Shown piece after piece: positions 13,660-20,504 of a stretch of 22,468 bases of DNA. The stretch is from Oscillospiraceae bacterium (lineage in GTDB: Bacteria > Bacillota > Clostridia > Oscillospirales > Acutalibacteraceae): contig JAQWBK010000016.1 in assembly GCA_028706415.1 (NCBI GenBank), positions 1 to 22,468 on the forward strand, in the 5' to 3' direction. The position numbers and the translations under genes are program-made. The notes under the pieces are model-generated. The model was not told the origin of the DNA. It did no database searches and saw only the letters and a program-made list of their open reading frames with translations. The stretch's first letter is position 1. Each line of letters starts with the position of its first letter.

Positions 13660-14691
13660 ATGGAGCTTATCGACTGCAAATCATTGACGCTTGAAGAACT
13701 TGGTTCTCATCTGGCGGAAATGGAGGTTCCGGCTTATCGTGCGGCCCAAATTCGCTCATGGCTGGACCGCGGTGTGACGAATTTTGACGATATGGGTAAT
13801 CTTCCCCTAAAACTAAGGGGTGAATTGAATAAAAGATTTCACATTCCGTCTATAAGAATTAAAAAAAAGCTTGTATCTGAAAGGGATTATACGGTAAAAT
13901 ATCTTTATACCCTTGATGATGGTGAAAATGTGGAATCGGTATTAATGAAGTATCACCATGGGTGGTCTCAATGCCTTTCCACCCAAGTCGGATGCAAAAT
14001 GGGCTGCACCTTTTGTGCAACCGGGATGGATGGTTGTGTTCGCAATCTTCTTGCTTCTGAAATGATGGCCCAAATTGAAACTGCACAATCCGATCATGGG
14101 GTTCGTGTTTCTTCAATCGTGCTTATGGGAATGGGCGAACCTCTGGATAATTTCGACAATCTGTTACGATTTTTGTACATGCTTGGTCAACCGGGCGGGG
14201 TTCAAATTGGGATGAGACATGTATCCCTTTCCACCTGCGGTCTGGTTGATAAAATATATAAGTTGATGGAACACAAGTTTCAACTCACATTATCAGTTTC
14301 CCTTCATGCACTCAATGACAATATCAGGTCACAAATGATGCCTATTAATAAGCGCTGGCCGGTTTCAGAGCTGCTTAAAGCATGCAGCATTTATGCAAAG
14401 ACCACCGGGCGGAGAATATCATTTGAATATGCAATGGTTGACGGGGTTAATGATTCCGATGAATGTGCAAGGGAGCTTGCCGCCCGTCTTAAGGGAATAC
14501 TTTGCCATGTAAATCTAATTCCTCTTAACACTGTACCCGAAAAGCAACTTCGCCGCAGCTCGGATAAAAGGCTTGGCTCGTTCAAGGCGGTATTAGAGAA
14601 ACTGGGTATCAATGTTACCGTGCGGCGTACCTTGGGGTCGGATATTAATGCATCCTGCGGTCAGCTTCGTCGCATGAAAGAAAAAGAGTAA
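13660..14691 (+). CDS. rlmN: Dual-specificity RNA methyltransferase RlmN
   Basis: The 343-residue radical-SAM enzyme methylates C2 of A2503 in 23S rRNA, and of A37 in some tRNAs. The CxxxCxxC iron-sulfur motif is CKMGCTFC (Cys112, Cys116, Cys119), preceded by CLSTQVG. The conserved GMGEPLDNFDN, SLSTCGL and SLHALND blocks follow. Cys333 in INASCGQL is the methyl-carrying catalytic cysteine of the mechanism. The N-terminal helical domain has YRAAQIRSWLDRGV. GAGGTGA at 13649-13655 overlaps the rsmB stop. Length and motifs are normal. A 56-base gap separates it from the phosphatase gene. Confidence 0.96.
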   Translation: MELIDCKSLTLEELGSHLAEMEVPAYRAAQIRSWLDRGVTNFDDMGNLPLKLRGELNKRFHIPSIRIKKKLVSERDYTVKYLYTLDDGENVESVLMKYHHGWSQCLSTQVGCKMGCTFCATGMDGCVRNLLASEMMAQIETAQSDHGVRVSSIVLMGMGEPLDNFDNLLRFLYMLGQPGGVQIGMRHVSLSTCGLVDKIYKLMEHKFQLTLSVSLHALNDNIRSQMMPINKRWPVSELLKACSIYAKTTGRRISFEYAMVDGVNDSDECARELAARLKGILCHVNLIPLNTVPEKQLRRSSDKRLGSFKAVLEKLGINVTVRRTLGSDINASCGQLRRMKEKE

Positions 14692-14695
14692 TATA

Positions 14696-14724
14696 TTTAT
14701 TTGCCTGATACTATTGATTATAAT
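14696..14724 (+). promoter_or_regulatory. Weak candidate promoter before the phosphatase/kinase pair
   Basis: A perfect -10 TATAAT (14719-14724) lies 24 bases before the TTG start at 14748. The only -35 at the proper 17-base distance is TTTATT (14696-14701), a poor match. It may be an internal promoter of the large block. Evidence is limited to the -10. Confidence 0.3.
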
Positions 14725-14747
14725 AGGAAAAGAGGGGAGGGGATAAC

Positions 14748-15473
14748 TTGAACGCATATGGCAAAACAGATACCGGGCGTGTCCGTGAAAGCAATCAGGA
14801 TGCCTTTATCTGTGGAACAATTGCCGATGACGGCTTATTTTGTGTTGTTTGTGACGGAATGGGCGGGGTTAACGGCGGCAGCGTTGCCAGCTCAACTGCT
14901 GTTAAGGTTATTTCCGACCGGATTATTGATGTATATCGTGAAGGGCTTGCAGACAAATCAATCCGAAACCTTATGGAATCGGCTATTGCTGCTGCCAACA
15001 TAGATATCTATGACGCATCCATGGCGGATACAAATCTTCGGGGTATGGGGACTACCGTGGTTGCAACCATAGTTGTGGGCAGAAAAGTATACATGGCCCA
15101 TGTGGGGGACAGCCGGGTTTATCTTATAAAGGATGATGGTATTGAGCAGATAACAAGAGATCATTCGATTGTGCAGGCAATGGTCGAAAAGGGACAGCTT
15201 TCACAAAATGAAGCGCGCACCCATCCTCGCAAGCATTTCATAACTAGGGCTCTGGGCGTTGATGATACCGTGGATTGTGATTACGGTGAGATGGAACTAA
15301 ATGAAGGGGAACTATTACTAATCTGTACCGACGGCCTGACAAATCTGGTAGAGACCGATGAAATATATAAACTTGTAAAATCCGACGGCACACAAACAGC
15401 GCCGGAAAGGCTTATACATGCGGCTAATATGGCCGGTGGCAGCGATAACATTACTGTGGTTGTCATTACTTAA
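14748..15473 (+). CDS. prpC: PP2C-family Ser/Thr protein phosphatase (PrpC/Stp)
   Basis: This 241-residue metal-dependent phosphatase reverses the phosphorylation made by the kinase encoded next. All PP2C motifs are present in order: TDTGRVRESNQDAF near the N-terminus, VVCDGMGGVNGG with the metal-binding Asp and Gly, MAHVGDSRVYLI, LLICTDGLTNLV and GGSDNITVVVI at the C-terminus. The start is TTG 14748, 5 bases after AGAGGGGAGGGG (14731-14742). No ATG gives a better N-terminus, since the next (14757) lies in another frame. The pair phosphatase-kinase-rsgA is the conserved prpC-prkC-rsgA order of Firmicutes. Targets in Bacillus include PrkC itself, EF-G and RsgA. Confidence 0.95.
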   Translation: MNAYGKTDTGRVRESNQDAFICGTIADDGLFCVVCDGMGGVNGGSVASSTAVKVISDRIIDVYREGLADKSIRNLMESAIAAANIDIYDASMADTNLRGMGTTVVATIVVGRKVYMAHVGDSRVYLIKDDGIEQITRDHSIVQAMVEKGQLSQNEARTHPRKHFITRALGVDDTVDCDYGEMELNEGELLLICTDGLTNLVETDEIYKLVKSDGTQTAPERLIHAANMAGGSDNITVVVIT

Positions 15474-15498
15474 AAAAGTTAGTTCAGGGGTGATTTTC

Positions 15499-17574
15499 AT
15501 GGATAAATATATTGGAAAGCGGCTTGACGGTAGATACGAAATCCGTGAGGTTATAGGTGTTGGCGGTATGGCATATGTCTATAAGGCGTATGATACCATT
15601 GACGACAGGACTGTTGCGGTAAAAATACTGAAGGATGAATTTCTTGCAAACAAGGAATTTACCCGCCGCTTTAAAAACGAATCCAAAGCCATTGCAATAC
15701 TGTCACATCCAAACATTGTCAAGGTTTTTGATGTAAGCTTTGGTGATCGAATTCAGTATATTGTAATGGAGTTTATCGACGGAATAACACTTAAAGAATA
15801 TATTGATCAGCAACAGGATATACGCTGGAAAGAAGCGGTACACTTTACTGTTCAGATTTTACGCGCCCTTCAGCATGCTCATGATAAGGGTATCGTTCAC
15901 AGGGATATTAAGCCTCAAAACATAATGCTTTTGGCAGATGGCACCATAAAGGTCACCGATTTTGGCATTGCGCGTTTTGCACGCAGTGATATTCGCCTTA
16001 CCAGTGCAGCCGATAAAGCAATAGGTTCGGTACATTACATCAGCCCGGAACAGGCACGCGGCGATATTACCGATGAAAAAGCCGACATATATTCGGTTGG
16101 CGTTATGCTGTATGAAATGCTTTCGGGCAAACTTCCGTTTGAAGCGGATAATGCTGTATCTGTTGCAATCATGCAGATGCAGACCGAACCCGAAAACCTG
16201 CATAAGATTAATTCCGAAATCCCCGACGGGCTTGAAGAAATCACGGTTAAGGCAATGCAAAAGGACCCTGCAAAGAGGTACCAGACTGCCGCCGAAATGC
16301 TGTATGATATTGATGAATTCAAACGCAATCCCAGTATTCACTTTGCCTATAAATATTTTGTTGATGAAACTCCGACACGCTTCGTCGAAGCCATAACCAG
16401 GGTAAAGGGCGCAGACGAGATGGATGATGCCGGCGAAATCGACCAAGATTATGATGAGGATGAAGGGGAACGCAAGAGTGCGCCGGTGATTCCAATTTTA
16501 GCGGCGATCGCAGGTGCTTTTGTTGTTGTTGGATTGCTGTTTGCCGGCTTAGTTTTTGCGTTGAAAATTTTTGGCGAACCGCCTATCGAAGAAGTTGAGG
16601 TTCCCAATTTTATTGGAATGAACTATGCCGATGTAGTAAATAATAAAGAAAATCGTGATAAGTTTGACTTTTCAGCGCAATTCGAAAACAGCGAAACAGT
16701 GCCGGAAGGCAAAATTATGGAGCAGACTCCGAGAGCTCCTACCAAGATTAAGTTAAAAAAGCAGGTTAAGCTGACCGTCAGCAAAGGGCCCCAAATGGTT
16801 ACAATCCCCGATGTCAGAAAGAATGAGCATAAGGATGTTGTAGAACAAAGGCTGGAAAACATTGGCTTTAAGACTCAGTTTATTCAAAACTCAAGCGAAG
16901 AGGTTGAAGTGGACTTTGTTATTAAAATATCACCGTCTTCGGGAGAACAGTTGGCAAAGGGCAGCACCGTTCAGGTATTTGTAAGCACAGGAAAAACGCC
17001 TGTACCGAAAGAAAAGGTTCCAAATATTATTAGTACCAATATTGACACTGCCAAAGAAACCATCGCACAAGCAGGCTTTACCGTAAAAAATATAACCTAT
17101 GTGAATCATAATGAATATCCCAGAGACACGGTTATCAACCAAACCCCTGCAAAGGATACCATGCTGGCTCCCGGGTCAACCATAGATATAACGGTTGCAT
17201 CAGGATATAAAGACTTTGATTTGGTGGTCGTAATGCCGGATACCACAACCCCTTTGGATATGATTGTGTATATAAATGGGAAACACAATACTGACAAGTA
17301 TGACGACAATAACTTTGTACCGATTAATACCAAGAAATTGATATTGACCGAGACAGAAGGTCAATATGATGTTCTTATAAAGCTCAGAAAGCACACGGCT
17401 GCAGGCAGCGATACGGTTGCAGGTTTTAAAGATTATGTTAGATATACAGTGTACAGTACCGAGCAGTATCGCGAGATTACATTTGGACCCGAATACAGTG
17501 AAGTATCAGACGCAACCACCACCATAGCCGCACCCACAACCACTACTGAGCCGACACCCACGACCACTAAATAA
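15499..17574 (+). CDS. prkC: Transmembrane Ser/Thr kinase with PASTA repeats (PrkC/Stk1)
   Basis: The 691-residue membrane kinase senses cell-wall muropeptides or lipid II with its outside repeats and phosphorylates cytoplasmic targets. The kinase domain (about 12-275) has GVGGMAYVYKAYD, catalytic Lys42 in AVKIL, HRDIKPQN (Asp136, Asn141), DFG at 154-156 and SPEQARGD (182-189). An acidic juxtamembrane stretch (about 312-324) precedes a single transmembrane helix (about 330-355). Three PASTA repeats follow (about 366-430, 431-498 and 500-569). A further beta-rich domain (about 570-665) ends in a Thr/Pro tail (TTTTEPTPTTTK), which could span the wall. Bacillus PrkC is 648 residues. ATG 15499 follows CAGGGGTGA by 7 bases; earlier in-frame codons lie in prpC. 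Confidence 0.96.
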   Translation: MDKYIGKRLDGRYEIREVIGVGGMAYVYKAYDTIDDRTVAVKILKDEFLANKEFTRRFKNESKAIAILSHPNIVKVFDVSFGDRIQYIVMEFIDGITLKEYIDQQQDIRWKEAVHFTVQILRALQHAHDKGIVHRDIKPQNIMLLADGTIKVTDFGIARFARSDIRLTSAADKAIGSVHYISPEQARGDITDEKADIYSVGVMLYEMLSGKLPFEADNAVSVAIMQMQTEPENLHKINSEIPDGLEEITVKAMQKDPAKRYQTAAEMLYDIDEFKRNPSIHFAYKYFVDETPTRFVEAITRVKGADEMDDAGEIDQDYDEDEGERKSAPVIPILAAIAGAFVVVGLLFAGLVFALKIFGEPPIEEVEVPNFIGMNYADVVNNKENRDKFDFSAQFENSETVPEGKIMEQTPRAPTKIKLKKQVKLTVSKGPQMVTIPDVRKNEHKDVVEQRLENIGFKTQFIQNSSEEVEVDFVIKISPSSGEQLAKGSTVQVFVSTGKTPVPKEKVPNIISTNIDTAKETIAQAGFTVKNITYVNHNEYPRDTVINQTPAKDTMLAPGSTIDITVASGYKDFDLVVVMPDTTTPLDMIVYINGKHNTDKYDDNNFVPINTKKLILTETEGQYDVLIKLRKHTAAGSDTVAGFKDYVRYTVYSTEQYREITFGPEYSEVSDATTTIAAPTTTTEPTPTTTK

Positions 17575-17605
17575 AATAAATGGAACTGATGGGGAAGGAA
17601 CGCAG

Positions 17606-18490
17606 ATGGCCCTGCTTTTGGAAGGCGTAATCCTAAAATGCGTCGGCGGCTTCTATTATGTTGAAGCCGCCGATACTATATTTGAATGTCGTGCAAGGGG
17701 GATATTCAGAAAGAGTAAAATAACTCCGGTTGTCGGGGATATTGCGCGTATTTCGGTGTTGAACGAGAATACCGGCTGGCTGGAGGAAATCGGGGAGCGG
17801 CGCAACATAATGGTACGCCCGGCGGTGGCAAATCTGGATATACTGGTTATTGTAGTCTCGATCACCGAGCCCGAACCCAACACCCTGGTTATTGATAAGA
17901 TGATCGCCATTGCAGAGAAAAACAGGATAGAGCCGATTATTGTTATTACAAAATCGGATTTACAAGATACCAAAAGACTTGAGGAGATATATAATAACTC
18001 GGGTTTTGAGGTTTTTTCTGTTTCCGACAAAACAGGAGAAGGAATTGACCTTTTAAGAAAACGCCTTACCGGTCAGCTGAGTGCTTTTTGCGGCAATTCA
18101 GGAGTTGGCAAATCAAGCCTGCTAAATGCCCTTGATTTATCCCAAATAAGCCAGACCGGAGAGATTAGCAAAAAGCTGGGTAGGGGGCGCCATACCACCA
18201 GAACCACAGAAATATTTAAATTAAGCTTTGGCGGAAGAATTGTTGATACACCGGGTTTTTCTTCCTTGGATTTGGAGCGCACCATACGAATTTATAAAGA
18301 TGAACTGGCATTTTGTTTCCGCGAGTTTGGTGATTATATAGAAAAATGTCGTTTTACCAGCTGCTCGCACACCAAAGAAAAAGGTTGTGCTGTTCTGGAC
18401 GCTGTCGACAATGGCGATATTATGAAAGAACGCCATGATAATTATAAAGCCATATATGAGGAGATAAAAAATCTTAAAGAATGGCAATAA
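17606..18490 (+). CDS. rsgA: Ribosome small-subunit-dependent GTPase RsgA
   Basis: This 294-residue circularly permuted GTPase assists late maturation of the 30S subunit. The N-terminal OB-fold (about 1-70) contains FECRARGIFRKSKITPVVGD. The permuted GTPase order is visible: the G4-like TKSD (near 113, with Thr for the usual Asn), then the P-loop GNSGVGKSS (163-171), the GRGRHTT switch region, and DTPGFSS (214-220). The C-terminal zinc-binding knuckle is CRFTSCSHTKEKGCAV, with Cys248, Cys253, His255 and Cys261. ATG 17606 follows GGGGAAGGA. It lies 31 bases after the kinase gene. In Bacillus RsgA is a PrkC substrate. The rpe gene that follows rsgA in Bacillus is absent; thiN comes next. Confidence 0.95.
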   Translation: MALLLEGVILKCVGGFYYVEAADTIFECRARGIFRKSKITPVVGDIARISVLNENTGWLEEIGERRNIMVRPAVANLDILVIVVSITEPEPNTLVIDKMIAIAEKNRIEPIIVITKSDLQDTKRLEEIYNNSGFEVFSVSDKTGEGIDLLRKRLTGQLSAFCGNSGVGKSSLLNALDLSQISQTGEISKKLGRGRHTTRTTEIFKLSFGGRIVDTPGFSSLDLERTIRIYKDELAFCFREFGDYIEKCRFTSCSHTKEKGCAVLDAVDNGDIMKERHDNYKAIYEEIKNLKEWQ

Positions 18491-18531
18491 CATTTTTAAT
18501 AAACGATTAGTTTCAGCGGAGGGGATTGAAA

Positions 18532-19185
18532 TTGAAAATTCAATCGGTGGAATTTAGACGCTGTGTGATATGCGGCGCGGGTCCGGTCGAAAATATTGAT
18601 ATTTTAAAGCCTCTGCTTCGCAAGAACGACTTTGTCATAGCGGCAGACGGAGGAATACTTCTTGCAAAACAGCTGGGTCTTGAAATAGGACAGATTGTGG
18701 CAGACTTCGATTCTATTCCCCGTGAACAAGCGCACGATACACATGCGCCTGTCTCTTTACTCCCTGTTAAAAAGGATGATACCGACACCATGGTGGCGGC
18801 ACGAATAGGGCTGGAACACGGTTTTAAAGATTTTTTGTTTTTGGGTGCAAGCGGTGGTCGGCTTGATCATACCCTTGCTAATCTTGCCGTTATGCTTTTT
18901 TTGGCAGAGAACAATGCAAAAGCGGCTTTAGCAGATGAACATAATTTTGTTGAAATGCATCTCCCCGGTCAGGTAATTGTCGAACCGGTAAGGAACTGTT
19001 ATTTATCACTTCTGCCTTACGGAGGATCGGTATCGGGGTTGACCGTCCGTAACGCCGAATATGAGCTGGATAATGCAACATTAACGCCTGATTATCCACT
19101 GGGAATAAGCAATGAATTTTCAGACCGCCCTGTCGAAATATCTTTCAAACAGGGTGTCCTGATGGTTTTTTTCTCAAAAGACTGA
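18532..19185 (+). CDS. thiN: Thiamine pyrophosphokinase
   Basis: The 217-residue enzyme makes thiamine pyrophosphate from thiamine and ATP. Family motifs are ADGGILLAKQLGLEIGQIVADFDS (near 40-63; usually GDFDS), KKDDTDTMVAARIGLEHG (near 80) and GASGGRLDHTLANL (near 104-117). The C-terminal substrate-binding beta domain follows (SLLPYGGSVSGLTVRNAEYELDNATL). There are two tandem TTG codons, at 18526 and 18532. GCGGAGGGG at 18517-18524 is only 1 base from the first but 7 from the second, so 18532 is chosen. The position between rsgA and spoVM matches Bacillus, apart from the missing rpe. Length is normal. Confidence 0.93.
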   Translation: MKIQSVEFRRCVICGAGPVENIDILKPLLRKNDFVIAADGGILLAKQLGLEIGQIVADFDSIPREQAHDTHAPVSLLPVKKDDTDTMVAARIGLEHGFKDFLFLGASGGRLDHTLANLAVMLFLAENNAKAALADEHNFVEMHLPGQVIVEPVRNCYLSLLPYGGSVSGLTVRNAEYELDNATLTPDYPLGISNEFSDRPVEISFKQGVLMVFFSKD

Positions 19186-19267
19186 CACCATATTTACACT
19201 CCCGGAATATGCTGTACTAAGACGCGGAAAACCGCCGTAGTCGATATCGGTATAAGGGATGGTGTTT

Positions 19268-19414
19268 ATGATGAGAAGAGGTAACTGTGCAGGCTTTGTA
19301 TTTGCCGCCTTCGGGGCCGGACTTTTACTGGCCACCATTTGCCCGGTACAGTTTATACTGATATTGGCTGCTGTGGCACTTATATTCATGGGGTTTTGTT
19401 TGGTAAAAAACTGA
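19268..19414 (+). CDS. 48-aa membrane microprotein upstream of spoVM
   Basis: This is a short ORF starting at ATG 19268, with AAGGGA at 19254-19259 eight bases before it. A second in-frame ATG follows at once, and a GTG at 19262 is less likely. The product begins with MMRRGNCAGF, then is almost wholly hydrophobic with two probable membrane-crossing or membrane-inserted segments (about 9-26 and 29-45, split by CPVQ), and ends CLVKN. It contains three cysteines. The TGA lies 15 bases before the spoVM start and just ahead of its ribosome-binding site, so the two are likely co-translated. No known family is recognised. The location suggests a sporulation or membrane-associated role, but that is inference only. 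Confidence 0.65.
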   Translation: MMRRGNCAGFVFAAFGAGLLLATICPVQFILILAAVALIFMGFCLVKN

Positions 19415-19429
19415 ATGGAGGAGTCACGG

Positions 19430-19522
19430 ATGAAGGTAGTAGTGGTCAAAAGTCCTAAGATTGTTGGGGGTATACTTCGCAAAATATTCGGAATAAAAAA
19501 GCAATATTACATAGAGCATTAA
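19430..19522 (+). CDS. spoVM: Stage V sporulation protein SpoVM
   Basis: The 30-residue peptide aligns without gaps to the Bacillus subtilis SpoVM (26 residues). Shared features are the MK start, Lys7, Pro9, Lys10, the GGI motif at 13-15, Arg17 and Gly21. SpoVM is an amphipathic peptide that recognises the convex surface of the forespore outer membrane. It anchors SpoIVA there, starting spore-coat assembly. Pro9 is important for that curvature recognition in Bacillus. The protein here has four extra residues at the C-terminus (ending KKQYYIEH). GGAGGAG lies 7 bases before the ATG. The position after thiN matches Bacillus, which strongly supports the call. An intrinsic terminator follows. Confidence 0.93.
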   Translation: MKVVVVKSPKIVGGILRKIFGIKKQYYIEH

Positions 19523-19528
19523 ATAACA

Positions 19529-19567
19529 GGGCTGTTGCAAAACTTAGGTTGAGCAACAGCCTCTTTT
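19529..19567 (+). terminator. Strong intrinsic terminator after spoVM
   Basis: GGCTGTTGC (19530-19538) pairs perfectly with GCAACAGCC (19553-19561) across a 14-base loop and is followed by TCTTTT. It starts 7 bases after the spoVM stop and probably ends the long yicC-spoVM block. Confidence 0.85.
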
Positions 19568-19604
19568 ATCACATTTTCTGTATATATTATACTGATTCCT
19601 CATT

Positions 19605-19674
19605 AAAACCTTACCAATAAATCCGCACAAAAACTCATATATCAAAGCTTTTTGCTTGATTTATTGGAAGTTTT
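19605..19674. repeat. Inverted repeat in the yunB upstream region
   Basis: CCAATAAAT (19614-19622) is the exact complement of ATTTATTGG (19659-19667). Outside it, AAAACCTTA and AAGTTTT extend the pairing with two single-base bulges. A nested inverted repeat, ATCAAAGC-TTTTT-GCTTGAT-like (19641-19660), competes for the same bases. The right arm overlaps the predicted yunB promoter, so it may be an operator or an mRNA/DNA hairpin. Its role is not known. Confidence 0.4.
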
Positions 19675-19679
19675 ATAAT
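19652..19679 (+). promoter_or_regulatory. Candidate promoter for yunB
   Basis: A perfect TATAAT (19674-19679) follows TTGCTT (19652-19657) at 16 bases. The -35 is weak. Homologues of yunB are controlled by sigma-E in Bacillus, but no clear sigma-E promoter was found here, so the assignment is tentative. Confidence 0.35.
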
Positions 19680-19740
19680 CGGAATTAGTATTAGTATAAG
19701 ATCAGTATAAGTATAGGTTCATCAAATGGGGGGAGCTTTG

Positions 19741-20376
19741 TTGCGATACAGTAGAAAAATCAGAGCTAAACGGGTTGTTATTTTTATTTTTTCTGTTCTT
19801 TTAATATTTGGAATACTGACAGTTTGGCTGATCGACCGTAAGGTTCGCCCCATGATTCAAACCTATGGCAATAATCAGGCGGTTACAGCGGCGACAAGGG
19901 CGGTAAATGATGCCGTTGAAAGGGTGTTAAACAAGACAAGCATTGAATATGACAGGCTTTCTTCGGTTATCAGGGATGAACAAGGAGAGATATCCTTAAT
20001 TGAAATAAATACAGGTAATGTAAATCTGGTAAAATCCGCAGCCAGCACCGCCATATTGGAAGAATTAAAAAAACAGAAATTTCAGAAGGTAGAAATACCG
20101 GCAGGCTCGCTTGCCGGAGGCTTGCTTACAGGACGGGGCCCGAACATAACCATTAAAGTGCCTATGAATTCAACCGTTGAGACTACATTCTCAAATAAAT
20201 TTGAAGGTGTGGGAATCAACCAGACAAGACATTACATAACCATTGATGTAAAGGTAAAGATATTTACAGTGATACAGGGAAAAAGTATAGCAACCGAAGT
20301 AGAAACCGAATTTACAGTGGCAGAGTGCATCATTATCGGCGAGGTACCACAATGGATGGTTGCCCGCTCTCAATAA
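19741..20376 (+). CDS. yunB: Sporulation protein YunB
   Basis: The 211-residue protein begins RYSRKIRAKR and has one N-terminal membrane helix (VVIFIFSVLLIFGILTVWLI, about 11-30). The rest of the protein should face outside, or the forespore-mother cell space. Typical YunB features are the KVRPMIQTYGNNQAVTAATRAVNDAV block, the GEISLIEINTGNVN stretch, RGPNITIKVPMNSTVETTFSNKFEGVGINQTRHYI, and the C-terminal ECIIIGEVPQWMV. YunB is required for efficient sporulation in Bacillus, with unknown biochemistry. TTG 19741 is chosen because GGGGGGAG (19728-19735) is 5 bases before it. The in-frame ATG 19726 would add five residues but has only a weak site. The gene stands alone between two intergenic gaps. 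Confidence 0.92.
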   Translation: MRYSRKIRAKRVVIFIFSVLLIFGILTVWLIDRKVRPMIQTYGNNQAVTAATRAVNDAVERVLNKTSIEYDRLSSVIRDEQGEISLIEINTGNVNLVKSAASTAILEELKKQKFQKVEIPAGSLAGGLLTGRGPNITIKVPMNSTVETTFSNKFEGVGINQTRHYITIDVKVKIFTVIQGKSIATEVETEFTVAECIIIGEVPQWMVARSQ

Positions 20377-20380
20377 ATAC

Positions 20381-20410
20381 TTTGCATGAGTATATAGTAT
20401 TTGGTATAAT
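20381..20410 (+). promoter_or_regulatory. Predicted extended -10 promoter for ligA
   Basis: TGG-TATAAT (20402-20410) is an extended -10 of the TGn type. TTTGCA (20381-20386), 18 bases upstream, matches 4 of 6 bases of the -35. The predicted leader is about 88 bases long before the ligA ATG at 20505. Confidence 0.5.
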
Positions 20411-20504
20411 GTTATTGGATTTCGATTAAATAAAGTTAAAAGATAAACGCAGATAAATCCAAATAATATATTAATAAAACTTTCTGCAAAAGGATGTCAA
20501 GAAT

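Noticed and set aside
19529..19567. Transposon terminal repeat (sequence GGGCTGTTGCAAA resembles some IS ends)
   Set aside because: The sequence forms a perfect hairpin followed by T residues directly after spoVM, no transposase is nearby, and a terminator explains all of it.
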